DNA of 64,000 bases from BOG-908 sp965198825. Its GTDB lineage: Bacteria; Pseudomonadota; Alphaproteobacteria; Acetobacterales; Acetobacteraceae. The stretch's first letter is position 1; every line of letters starts with the position of its first letter. Positions 7,804-15,376 of the stretch are shown here, piece by piece. Made by a program: the position numbers and the translations under genes. The notes under the pieces were generated by a model. It searched no databases. It was not told the DNA's origin and saw only the letters and a list, made by a program, of their open reading frames with translations. The stretch covers positions 2,170,001-2,234,000 of the forward strand of contig CBDAQB010000003.1 of the NCBI GenBank assembly GCA_965198825.1. The letters are read 5' to 3'.

Positions 7804-10643
7804 TCGGCTGCGGCCGCCACTTTAATGCGGCGGGCTTCTTCGCTGTGGTGGTTGTATTCTTCCTGCCAGGCGCTGGGACCGTTCGAGAGGGATACCTGCA
7901 CCGCGGTGACCTTGAACTCGGGGCAGTTGGTCGCCCAGTCGGAATGCTCGGTGGTGACGACGTTCGCCTGCGTCACCGGGTGGTGGAAGGTGGTGTAAAC
8001 GACGCCTGGGGCTACGCGCTCGGTAATGAGGGCGCGCAGGCTGGTCTCGCCGGCGCGGCTGGCCAGGCGCACCCAGGCGCCGTCGCGCACGCCGCGCATT
8101 TCAGCGTCGCTCGGATGGATTTCGAGAACATCCTCCTTGTGCCAGGCGACATTGGCGGTACGGCGGGTCTGCGCACCGACGTTGTAGTGGCTGAGGATAC
8201 GGCCTGTGGTGAGGAGGAGCGGGTAGCGCGGGCCCGTCCTCTCTTCGGTGGCGACATACTCGGTGATCAGGAAGCGCCCTGCCCCATGCGCGAAATGCTC
8301 GGCGTGCATCACCGGCATGCCGACCGGGTTCTCGGCGTTGCATGGCCATTGAACCGAACCGACGCGGTCGAGAAGGTCGAAGCTGACTCCTGCGAAACTC
8401 GGCGTTGTCGCGGCGACCTCGTCCATGATTTCGCTGGGATGCTTGTAGATCCAGGTGTGGCCCATGGCCTTTGCAAGCGCCATGGTGATTTCCCAATCGG
8501 CCATGCCGGAGCGGGAGGGCATGACGCGGCGGACGCGGTTGATGCGGCGTTCGGCGTTGGTGAAAGTGCCGTCCTTTTCGAGGAAGGTCGAACCGGGGAG
8601 GAAGACGTGGGCGTAATCCGCTGTCTCGTTCAGGAAGAGATCCTGCACGACGACGCATTCCATGGCGGCGAGGCCCGCGGTGACGTGGCGCGTGTCCGGG
8701 TCGGACTGAACGATGTCCTCACCCTGGATGTAGATGCCCATGAAGCGGCCGGCGACGGCTTCGTCCAGCATATTGGGAATGCGCAAGCCCGGTTCGGAAT
8801 CGAGAGGCGTGCCCCACAGGCTCTGGTAGATTTCGCGCGTGGCGTCGTCGCTGATGTGACGGTAGCCGGGGAGTTCGTGCGGGAAGCTGCCCATGTCGCA
8901 GGCGCCCTGCACATTGTTTTGGCCGCGTAGCGGATTGACGCCCACACCTTCGCGGCCGATGTTTCCCGTCATCATCGCGAGGTTTGCGATGGCCATGACG
9001 GTGGTGGTGCCCTGGCTGTGTTCGGTGACGCCAAGGCCGTAGTAGATCGCCGCGTTGCCGCCGGTGGCGTAGAGGCGGGCAGCGGCGCGCAGGTCGGCCG
9101 CGGGAACGCCCGTCGCGCCTTGGGTGATTTCGGGCGAATGGCGTGGCTCGGCGACGAATTCCGCCAGATCCTGGAAGCTTTCCCAGTCGCAGCGGGTGCG
9201 GACGAATTCCTCGTCGACCAGGCCTTCGGTGACAATGACGTGGGCGATCGAGGTGAGCACGGCGACATTGGTGCCGGGCTTCAGCGGCAAATGGTGCTGG
9301 GCCTCGATATGCGGCGTGCGCACGAGATCGATGCGGCGCGGATCGATGACGATCAGCTTGGCACCCTCGCGGAGGCGCTTTTTGAGGCGCGAGGCGAAGA
9401 CCGGGTGGCCGTCGGTCGGATTGGCGCCGATGACGAGGGCCACGTCGGTGTGCTCGACGCTGTCGAAATCCTGCGTGCCGGCCGACGTGCCGAACGCTGC
9501 GCCGAGGCCGTAGCCGGTGGGCGAATGGCAAACGCGGGCGCAGGTGTCGATGTTGTTGGTGCCCATGGCGGAGCGCACCAGCTTTTGCACCAGATAGGTT
9601 TCTTCGTTGGTGCAGCGGGAGGAACTGATACCGCCAAGCGCCTGCTTGCCGTATTTCTCCTGGATGCGCGCGAACTCGCTGGCGGCATAGTTCAGCGCCT
9701 CGTCCCAGCTCACCTTGCGCCACGGCTCATGTATGGAGCCGCGTATCATCGGGTCGGTGATGCGGTCGCGGTGCGTGGCGTAGCCCCATGCGAAGCGGCC
9801 CTTCACGCAGCTATGGCCGCGGTTGGCCTGGCCGTCCTTGTAGGGGACCATGCGAACGAGCTCGTTGCCGCGCATCTCCGCCTTGAAGCTGCAGCCGACG
9901 CCGCAATAGGCGCAGGTGGTGACGACGGAATGCTCGGGCTGGCCGATGTCGATCACCGACTTTTCGGTGAGCGTCGCGGTCGGGCAAGCCTGCACGCAGG
10001 CGCCGCAACTGACGCATTCAGAATCCATGAACTTCTCGGACATGCCGGGAGAGACACGGCTTTCGAAACCGCGGCCTTCGATCGTCAGTGCGAAGGTGCC
10101 CTGCACTTCCGCGCAGGCACGGACGCAACGCGAGCAGACGATGCATTTCGAGGAATCGAAGGTGAAGTAAGGATTGCTCTCGTCCTTCTCCATGACGAGG
10201 TGGTTGTCGCCGGCAAAACCATAGCGCACCTCGCGCAGGCCGACGGCGCCGGCCATGTCCTGCAGCTCGCAATCGCCGTTTGCGGCACAGGTCAAGCAAT
10301 CGAGCGGATGGTCGGAGATGTAGAGCTCCATGACGCCCTTGCGGATCTTCTTGAGCCGATCGGTCTGCGTTAAGACGACCATGCCAGGCGCGACAGGCGT
10401 GGTGCACGAAGCCGGCGTGCCGTTGCGGCCTGCAACCTCGACCAGGCAGAGGCGGCAGGAGCCCCAGGACTTTACCATGTCCGTCGCGCAAAGCTTCGGA
10501 ACCGAGACACCGCTTTCCTGCGCGGCGCGCATGATGGACGTGCCTTCCGGAACGCGCACCACGTTGCCGTCGATGGTGAGCTCGACCATCGTGTCGCTAT
10601 GCGAGGCGGGCGTGCCGTAGTCGGTCTCTTGAACTAGGCTCAT
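7800..10643 (-). CDS. fdsA: NAD-dependent formate dehydrogenase, catalytic alpha subunit
   Basis: This is the catalytic subunit that oxidises formate to CO2 on a Mo/W-bis-MGD centre. At 947 residues it has the full family architecture. An N-terminal [2Fe-2S] domain (GSCRLC...PASC) comes first, then the His/Cys-ligated cluster HPLDCLTC. Two ferredoxin-type clusters follow (CIVCSRCVRAC and CVSCGACVQACP), then the cluster beside the molybdopterin domain (CAYCGVGC). The likely Mo-ligand Cys is in RVCHSPTGYGLG. The start at 10643 is preceded by AAAGGA at good spacing. The open frame extends upstream through an inverted-repeat element to 10799, but that part is not protein. The 150-base gap to fdsB is filled by that element. 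The enzyme acts in the cytosol with FdsB and FdsG. Confidence 0.95.
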   Translation of the reverse strand: MSLVQETDYGTPASHSDTMVELTIDGNVVRVPEGTSIMRAAQESGVSVPKLCATDMVKSWGSCRLCLVEVAGRNGTPASCTTPVAPGMVVLTQTDRLKKIRKGVMELYISDHPLDCLTCAANGDCELQDMAGAVGLREVRYGFAGDNHLVMEKDESNPYFTFDSSKCIVCSRCVRACAEVQGTFALTIEGRGFESRVSPGMSEKFMDSECVSCGACVQACPTATLTEKSVIDIGQPEHSVVTTCAYCGVGCSFKAEMRGNELVRMVPYKDGQANRGHSCVKGRFAWGYATHRDRITDPMIRGSIHEPWRKVSWDEALNYAASEFARIQEKYGKQALGGISSSRCTNEETYLVQKLVRSAMGTNNIDTCARVCHSPTGYGLGAAFGTSAGTQDFDSVEHTDVALVIGANPTDGHPVFASRLKKRLREGAKLIVIDPRRIDLVRTPHIEAQHHLPLKPGTNVAVLTSIAHVIVTEGLVDEEFVRTRCDWESFQDLAEFVAEPRHSPEITQGATGVPAADLRAAARLYATGGNAAIYYGLGVTEHSQGTTTVMAIANLAMMTGNIGREGVGVNPLRGQNNVQGACDMGSFPHELPGYRHISDDATREIYQSLWGTPLDSEPGLRIPNMLDEAVAGRFMGIYIQGEDIVQSDPDTRHVTAGLAAMECVVVQDLFLNETADYAHVFLPGSTFLEKDGTFTNAERRINRVRRVMPSRSGMADWEITMALAKAMGHTWIYKHPSEIMDEVAATTPSFAGVSFDLLDRVGSVQWPCNAENPVGMPVMHAEHFAHGAGRFLITEYVATEERTGPRYPLLLTTGRILSHYNVGAQTRRTANVAWHKEDVLEIHPSDAEMRGVRDGAWVRLASRAGETSLRALITERVAPGVVYTTFHHPVTQANVVTTEHSDWATNCPEFKVTAVQVSLSNGPSAWQEEYNHHSEEARRIKVAAAAE

Positions 10644-10682
10644 CGGGATGAGTCCTTTTATGGGCGTGGTGCTTTTTTGTTT

Positions 10683-10815
10683 TAGGAAGGAAGGCGTTCT
10701 TTTTTGAAAAAAAGAACCAAAAAACTTTTGCGAGTTTGGGCTGGGTGTGGGGATAGGCTCGGCCCTAGGTCCAAAAAGTTTTTTGCTTCTTTTTTTCAAA
10801 AAAGAAGTTCTTCCT
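10683..10815. repeat. A/T-rich inverted-repeat element, copy 3 (inside the fds operon)
   Basis: The left arm (about 10683-10729) starts AGGAAGGAAGGCGTTCTTTT and the right arm (about 10773-10815) ends AAAAAAGAAGTTCTTCC. The arms are inverted copies with a few mismatches. The spacer (about 44 bases) shares GGGCTGGG and GGCCCTAGG-like stretches with other copies. It separates fdsB from fdsA, and the fdsB stop codon lies inside its right arm. As a hairpin it could attenuate fdsA expression or stabilise either half of the mRNA. Confidence 0.85.
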
Positions 10816-12376
10816 TTTCCTTCTCTCCCTGCACAGGCCTACGAGGCCCAAAATCCTCAGGGAAATGCCGCAGCGCGCTCATGACCGGATACGGTGTAAA
10901 TCCACCCAACGCGCAGAGCGAGCCAAACTTCATGGTGTCGCAAAGGTCTTCTAGAACGGCGATGTTCTGCGCGACGCGGTCGCCGGCGAAGATCTTGTCA
11001 ATGGTTTCGCGTCCGCGTACCGCGCCGATGCGGCAGGGGGTGCATTTGCCGCAGGATTCGATGGCGCAGAATTCCATGGCGAAGCGGGCCATTTCCATCA
11101 TGTCCACGGTGTCGTCGAACACGACTAGGCCACCGTGGCCGATGAGGGCGTCGCGTGCGGTGAAGGCTTCGTAGTCGAAGAGGGTGTCGAACTGGGAGAC
11201 CGGGAGGTAGGCGCCGAGGGGGCCGCCGGCCTGAACGGCGCGCACGGGGCGGCCGGTGGCTGTGCCGCCGCCGTGGGTCATGACGAGTTCGCCGAGCGTG
11301 AGGCCGAAAGCCGTTTCGAAGAGCCCGCCGTGCTTCACGTTGCCGGCGATCTGGATGGGCATGGTGCCGCGCGACCGGCCCATGCCGAAGTCGGCGTAGA
11401 ATTTGGCGCCTTCGGAGAGGATGACCGGAATGGTCGCGAGCGAGAGGAGGTTGTTCACCACGGTGGGGCTGGCGAACAGGCCCTCCAGCGCAGGAAGGGG
11501 CGGCTTGGCGCGCACGACGCCGCGCTTGCCTTCGAGGCTCTCCAGGAGAGCGGTTTCCTCGCCGCATACATAGGCACCGGCGCCCACGCGCAGTTCGAGG
11601 TCGAAATGCTGGCCTGAGCCCATGATGTCGCGGCCGAGCAAGCCCTCACGATAGGCATTGACGATGGCGGCGCGCATCGTGGCGTTGGCGTGCGGGTATT
11701 CGGAGCGCGAGTAGATGTAGCCCTGGGTGGCGCCGACGCCGAGGCCGGCGATGGTCATGCCTTCGATGAGGAGGAACGGGTCGCCCTCGAGGATCATGCG
11801 GTCGGCGAAGGTGCCGCTATCGCCTTCGTCGGCGTTGCAGATGATGTATTTCTGCGGCGCCTTGGCGCCGGCGACGGTCTTCCATTTGATGCCGGTCGGG
11901 AAGCCTGCGCCGCCGCGGCCGCGCAGGCCGGATTTGGTGACTTCCTCGACGATGGCATCCGGACCGAGTTCCAGGGCACGGGCCAGGCCGCGGCCGCCGC
12001 CGTGGGCGCGGTGATCCTCGGCCGAGCGCGGGTCGATGATGCCGCAGCGGGCAAAGGTCAGGCGTGTCTGGGCAGCCAGGAACGGGTGTGTTTCGGGATG
12101 GCCGATGCGCAGGGCGTGGTCGCCGGCTTCCACGAGCATGGCGTCGAGCACGGAAGGGACATCCGCGGCGGTGACCGGGCCGTAAGCGATGCGGCCGGAG
12201 GGGGTTTCGATTTCCACCAGCGGCTCCAGCCAGAACATGCCGCGGGAGCCGTTGCGTACGATCTGGGCGTCGAGCCCGCGCGTGGCCAAGGCATCCTTGA
12301 AGGCGCGGGCGACAGCCTCCGCGCCCACGGCGAGGGCTGCGACGTCGCAGGGGACGAAGATTTTCACGGCGCTCAT
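10796..12376 (-). CDS. fdsB: NAD-dependent formate dehydrogenase, beta subunit (NADH-binding)
   Basis: The protein has 526 residues: a thioredoxin-like N-terminal domain fused to a NuoF-like domain. The FMN/NADH site shows GRGGAGFPTG and ADEGDSGTFADR, and the C-terminal [4Fe-4S] motif is ESCGKCTPCRIG. It passes electrons from formate to NAD+. The start at 12376 overlaps the fdsG stop (ATGA); an upstream in-frame extension to 12472 is not convincing. The last residues (EKEKEELLF) are encoded by the right arm of the inverted repeat, so the element may have supplied a new stop codon. Confidence 0.94.
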   Translation of the reverse strand: MSAVKIFVPCDVAALAVGAEAVARAFKDALATRGLDAQIVRNGSRGMFWLEPLVEIETPSGRIAYGPVTAADVPSVLDAMLVEAGDHALRIGHPETHPFLAAQTRLTFARCGIIDPRSAEDHRAHGGGRGLARALELGPDAIVEEVTKSGLRGRGGAGFPTGIKWKTVAGAKAPQKYIICNADEGDSGTFADRMILEGDPFLLIEGMTIAGLGVGATQGYIYSRSEYPHANATMRAAIVNAYREGLLGRDIMGSGQHFDLELRVGAGAYVCGEETALLESLEGKRGVVRAKPPLPALEGLFASPTVVNNLLSLATIPVILSEGAKFYADFGMGRSRGTMPIQIAGNVKHGGLFETAFGLTLGELVMTHGGGTATGRPVRAVQAGGPLGAYLPVSQFDTLFDYEAFTARDALIGHGGLVVFDDTVDMMEMARFAMEFCAIESCGKCTPCRIGAVRGRETIDKIFAGDRVAQNIAVLEDLCDTMKFGSLCALGGFTPYPVMSALRHFPEDFGPRRPVQGEKEKEELLF

Positions 12377-12873
12377 CCGTGCATCGCTCCTTCGGCCATG
12401 GCTTCGAGCATGCCGGCATCGAGGCGGCCGGCAGGTTCGCCGTCGAGGAGGGCGGCGGGGGCGCAGGCGCACAGGCCGAGGCAGTAGATGGGTTCGACGG
12501 TGAGTTTGCCGTCTGGCGTGGTTTCGCCCCAGGCGATGCCCAGGCGGCCGAGAAGGTCGGCGGCGAGCTTGGCGCTTCCCATGGCCTGGCAGGCTTCGGC
12601 GCGGCAGAGTTTCAGCACGTGCTTGCCGGCGGGCGCGGAGCGGAAGTCGTGGTAGAAAGTGACGACGCCATGGACGTCCGCACGGGACAGGTTCAGCGTT
12701 TCGGCAATCATGCGCACAGACTCGTCCGGCACATAGCCGAAAGCTTCCTGCAAGGCATGCAGGATCGGCAGCGTGGCGCCGGGCATGGCCGCATGCTCGT
12801 TAATGATCGAACGAGCCAGGGCGGGGTCCCAGCCGCTGCCGGCGGGCGTCGTCGTTTGGCCTGTCGCGCGCAT
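12373..12873 (-). CDS. fdsG: NAD-dependent formate dehydrogenase, gamma subunit
   Basis: This is a NuoE-like thioredoxin-fold [2Fe-2S] protein of 166 residues, first gene of the fds operon. The cluster ligands are in CRAEAC and, about 35 residues later, CLGLCAC. The N-terminal half has the helical region typical of the 24-kDa subunit (HALQEAFGYVPDESV). The ATG at 12873 with GAGAG upstream is preferred to a TTG at 12891. It works with FdsB in electron transfer to NAD+. A palindromic LysR-type site lies 75-90 bases upstream. Confidence 0.93.
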   Translation of the reverse strand: MRATGQTTTPAGSGWDPALARSIINEHAAMPGATLPILHALQEAFGYVPDESVRMIAETLNLSRADVHGVVTFYHDFRSAPAGKHVLKLCRAEACQAMGSAKLAADLLGRLGIAWGETTPDGKLTVEPIYCLGLCACAPAALLDGEPAGRLDAGMLEAMAEGAMHG

Positions 12874-12946
12874 GGAATCTCTCAATGACAAGAGAGTTTA
12901 ATGGGCTGCTATTGCTGAATCATCAACCCGATGAGGCCCATGCGGC

Positions 12947-12963
12947 GATAGAACAAAACTATC
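12947..12963. promoter_or_regulatory. Putative LysR-type operator of the fds operon
   Basis: GATAGAACAAAACTATC is a perfect GATAG-N7-CTATC inverted repeat with the T-N11-A core of LysR-family binding sites. It sits between the regulator gene and fdsG, upstream of fdsG. Confidence 0.7.
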
Positions 12964-12975
12964 AACCTCAGCTTT

Positions 12976-13866
12976 TTAGACCGGATCGAAGCGCAGTTTG
13001 GCGGCCTCTTCCGTCAAGGCGGCGCACAGCGGCGTGGGGGGTTCTCGGCTCGGTATGACCAGGCCGACGGTCTGGGTAACTTCGGGTTCGACGATGGGGA
13101 TGCTGCGTATCGGGTCGGCTACGCCTGCCAGTTCGGCCAGGGTTTCGGGCAGGATGCTGGCCCATTGGCCGGTGCGGACGTGGGCCAGCAGGGTGATGAT
13201 GGAGTCGGACTCGAGCACCGGGGGGCGGCCGGCGGTGCTGCGGCCGAGGAGGCGGTCGAGGATGCGGCGGTTCTGCATGTCGCGGGTGAGGAGGCAAAGG
13301 TCGAGGCCGGCCAGGTCCGACCAGGTGACCGAAGCGCGTTCGCCGAGAGCCAGGTGGGAGGCGGTGAGGAGGCGGTAGCGCTCGGAGAAGAGGGGGATGG
13401 CGCGGACGCGGCCCAGCGGTTCGTTCTCCAGGTACGTGAGGCCGGCTTCGATCTCCAGGTTCTCGAGGCCGGCGAGGATGTCGTACGAACTCATCGACTT
13501 GATGGTGAAGTGGACGCCGGCATGGCGCGCCAGGAACGGCGTGGTCAGCGCCGGGACCATCGCCAGGGCAGTCGGGATGACGCCCAGGCGTAGTTCACCG
13601 GAGAGGCCATGACGGAGGGCGCGGAGGTCGTCGTGCATGCCGCGCTGGGCGGCGACGATCTGGCGGGCCCAGCCGAGCACCCGGGCGCCTTCATCGGTAA
13701 AGCCTATGAAGCGGGATCCGCGGTTGACCAGCCGGACGCCGAACTGCGCCTCCAGGGTCTGAACGCCGGCCGAGAGGGTTGGCTGGGTGACGCCACAGAG
13801 CTCGGCCGCCTTGCCGAAGTGCTCCGTGGTGGCCAGCGCCAGGAGGAATTCCAGCTTGTCTATCAA
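12976..13866 (-). CDS. LysR-family regulator of formate dehydrogenase (FdsR-like)
   Basis: The N-terminal winged HTH begins IDKLEFLLALATTEHFGKAA, with VTQPTLSAGVQ as the recognition helix, and a periplasmic-binding-like effector domain follows. The length (296 residues) is normal for the family. The best start is the TTG at 13866, with GGAG eight bases upstream and matching the usual family beginning (M-IDKLEF). A longer frame to 13968 has no good ribosome-binding site. It lies upstream of and codirectional with fdsGBAD, as fdsR does elsewhere. The palindrome at 12947 is its likely target. The effector is inferred to be formate or a related metabolite. Confidence 0.88.
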   Translation of the reverse strand: MIDKLEFLLALATTEHFGKAAELCGVTQPTLSAGVQTLEAQFGVRLVNRGSRFIGFTDEGARVLGWARQIVAAQRGMHDDLRALRHGLSGELRLGVIPTALAMVPALTTPFLARHAGVHFTIKSMSSYDILAGLENLEIEAGLTYLENEPLGRVRAIPLFSERYRLLTASHLALGERASVTWSDLAGLDLCLLTRDMQNRRILDRLLGRSTAGRPPVLESDSIITLLAHVRTGQWASILPETLAELAGVADPIRSIPIVEPEVTQTVGLVIPSREPPTPLCAALTEEAAKLRFDPV

Positions 13867-13971
13867 GGCACTACTCCGTTCGGCGCCGCGATATATGGGG
13901 TGGCCTCGGGCCTTTTTCCCGCCCACTTTCCCTCCGGCGCATGCCCTGCTATACGCCCGCTTCCGCACGGC

Positions 13972-14047
<76 letters not shown>

Positions 14048-14049
14048 TT

Positions 14050-14286
14050 TCAAGGGTTCAGGGAGCTGAGTTTCCCTGTTTCCCTAGTCGTTTCCCTGAG
14101 TGCGCCCTCTTCGTTCTCGGCAGCTTCTTCCTCGAGCTGAGACTTGAGTTCTGCCGCGCAGGCCGGGCATAGGTGGCACTGCTCGTCGTCAATATAGGAA
14201 CCAGGTGCACCGACCGGATAGTGCACGCCGCATGCTTCGCACGTGAGATACGGCTGCAACTCACTGGCGTTTTTATAGTCGCTCAC
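14050..14286 (-). CDS. Small CxxC zinc-ribbon-like protein, unknown
   Basis: The protein has 78 residues with two Cys pairs (TCEACGVHY and CHLCPAC), suggesting a zinc ribbon, and an acidic C-terminal helix (SQLEEEAAENEEG). Its ATG overlaps the upstream gene's stop (ATGA). It is the last gene of the leftward operon and ends right beside the tRNA attachment site. Its N-terminus (LQPYLTCEACG) resembles that of the protein at 14453-14686, so the two look like paralogues. No function is recognised. Confidence 0.6.
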   Translation of the reverse strand: MSDYKNASELQPYLTCEACGVHYPVGAPGSYIDDEQCHLCPACAAELKSQLEEEAAENEEGALRETTRETGKLSSLNP

Positions 14287-14453
14287 GCTCGCAACGCCTC
14301 GGCAAGGATGTCTGCAAGCCGATCGATCTTACGCTGGCCCTCACCAGAGTCGGGTGGGGGCATGTGAGGCCGACCGATCATGGCCTTACGATACGCTTCA
14401 AGCGCCATTGATTGAGCCTCCGATCGAACGCTCGCGGCGATTTCATAGGCCAT
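14283..14453 (-). CDS. Very small hypothetical protein
   Basis: The protein has 56 residues, is helical and rich in Ala, and starts MAYEIAASVRSEAQ. The ATG at 14453 overlaps the upstream stop (TAATG) and its own stop overlaps the next start (ATGA), which supports translation despite the size. The family is not recognised. Confidence 0.5.
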   Translation of the reverse strand: MAYEIAASVRSEAQSMALEAYRKAMIGRPHMPPPDSGEGQRKIDRLADILAEALRA

Positions 14454-14686
14454 TAAGCGCTCCAATTTTCATCCGTGCGAAGCAGGGCGACCCGCGCTAT
14501 TTGTCGGGCGTCTTCACCGCCAATGGGACGACCGCAGTCTTTTCGTCCCTGCGCAAGTAGACGCAGGGCTTCTCGGTATATCTGAGCAGCGCGGGTGGCA
14601 GCGGTATGACGATTGCTGCTCATGGCGCACGCTTCGCAGGTGACGTGCGGCTGCATCTCGACGGCTGTTTGATCACCGGTCGGCAT
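14453..14686 (-). CDS. Small hypothetical protein, paralogue of the attL-proximal CxxC protein
   Basis: The protein has 77 residues. The segment MQPHVTCEACA matches the start of the protein at 14050-14286, but the second Cys pair is missing and a helical tail (ATRAAQIYREALRLL) follows. The ATG at 14686 has a GGAAAAG-type Shine-Dalgarno; an ATG at 14707 is an alternative. The role is unknown. Confidence 0.5.
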   Translation of the reverse strand: MPTGDQTAVEMQPHVTCEACAMSSNRHTAATRAAQIYREALRLLAQGRKDCGRPIGGEDARQIARVALLRTDENWSA

Positions 14687-14885
14687 CGTGCTTTTCCACT
14701 TCTGCAAAATAGAAAAGTGGTTGGTTCAACACGCCGGTCTGCTTGTTTAGATGCCGCAATTCGACCATGCCGTGCGTGATATCAAACACCTTAGAAATCA
14801 TGCCTTCGTAGGCGCCATGCTTCACACGCACTGTGTCGCCAACAACGAATGCGGCCGGATCGGCGGCTTTAGGGTTAGACGTCAT
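14673..14885 (-). CDS. Small KOW-like hypothetical protein
   Basis: The protein has 70 residues. The core VVGDTVRVKHGAYEGMISKV resembles a KOW/SH3-like barrel segment such as those in nucleic-acid-binding and NusG-type proteins. The ATG at 14885 overlaps the preceding stop (ATGA), so it belongs to the same tight operon. A role in nucleic-acid binding is only a guess. Confidence 0.5.
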   Translation of the reverse strand: MTSNPKAADPAAFVVGDTVRVKHGAYEGMISKVFDITHGMVELRHLNKQTGVLNQPLFYFAEVEKHDADR

Positions 14886-15136
14886 AATAGCTTCTTCGCT
14901 TTGCACTCAGGACAGATGATAACGCCGACCGTGAGGCGGATCGGCTCGGCGTCTTGATCGATGGCGCAATCCACCACGCCGCTGAACCAGGAGCGAAAGT
15001 CTTGCGTGTCAACCTGGAACGGGCATCGAGGCGCCCTCACCATATTGCCGTTTTGAAAGCGGCTTTTGCAGACCGCGGCGGCAAGGTAGCCCTGCATGTA
15101 GGGCTTTGGTTCGAGGGCAATTTCAAGGTGGCTCAC
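14882..15136 (-). CDS. Small hypothetical protein with C-terminal CxxC
   Basis: The protein has 84 residues and starts at a GTG overlapping the upstream stop (GTGA). The body contains MVRAPRCPFQVDTQDFRSWF and the end is IICPECKAKKLL, a CxxC pair that could bind zinc. It lies in the chain of overlapping small genes next to the integrase. No family is recognised. Confidence 0.5.
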   Translation of the reverse strand: MSHLEIALEPKPYMQGYLAAAVCKSRFQNGNMVRAPRCPFQVDTQDFRSWFSGVVDCAIDQDAEPIRLTVGVIICPECKAKKLL

Positions 15137-15375
15137 TTCGCTAGTTCCACTTCCCATTCCGTGCCGCATACGTCGCACCGGTAAGTAACTATGTAGAGGT
15201 CTGGATAGCTATCTCGGCAAGTAAACTCATACCCTGCTGGATGCACGACCGGCGTCGAGAAGCCTGATCGCCATGGATGATGAGGGGTGCAAATCCACTC
15301 TTCACTCACAGCTTCCGGCGCTCGTTTATCGCCGGGTCGGGCGGGTGGTGGCTCATTCCTGGGTGTTGTCGTCAC
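15133..15375 (-). CDS. Small hypothetical protein with CxxC
   Basis: The protein has 80 residues and a probable GTG start directly after the integrase stop. It has a Pro-rich beginning, then YEFTCRDSYPD and a C-terminal CDVCGTEWEV. Four Cys residues suggest a metal-binding fold. It is co-transcribed with the integrase. The function is unknown. Confidence 0.5.
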   Translation of the reverse strand: MTTTPRNEPPPARPGDKRAPEAVSEEWICTPHHPWRSGFSTPVVHPAGYEFTCRDSYPDLYIVTYRCDVCGTEWEVELAK

Positions 15376-15376
15376 A

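Noticed and set aside
9018..10373. Antisense frame of 451 codons opposite fdsA
   Set aside because: fdsA has every cluster motif of its family on the minus strand, so the opposite frame is by-product.
10644..10799. N-terminal extension of fdsA through the inverted repeat
   Set aside because: The extension is made of repeat sequence; the ATG at 10643 has a Shine-Dalgarno and the family N-terminus.
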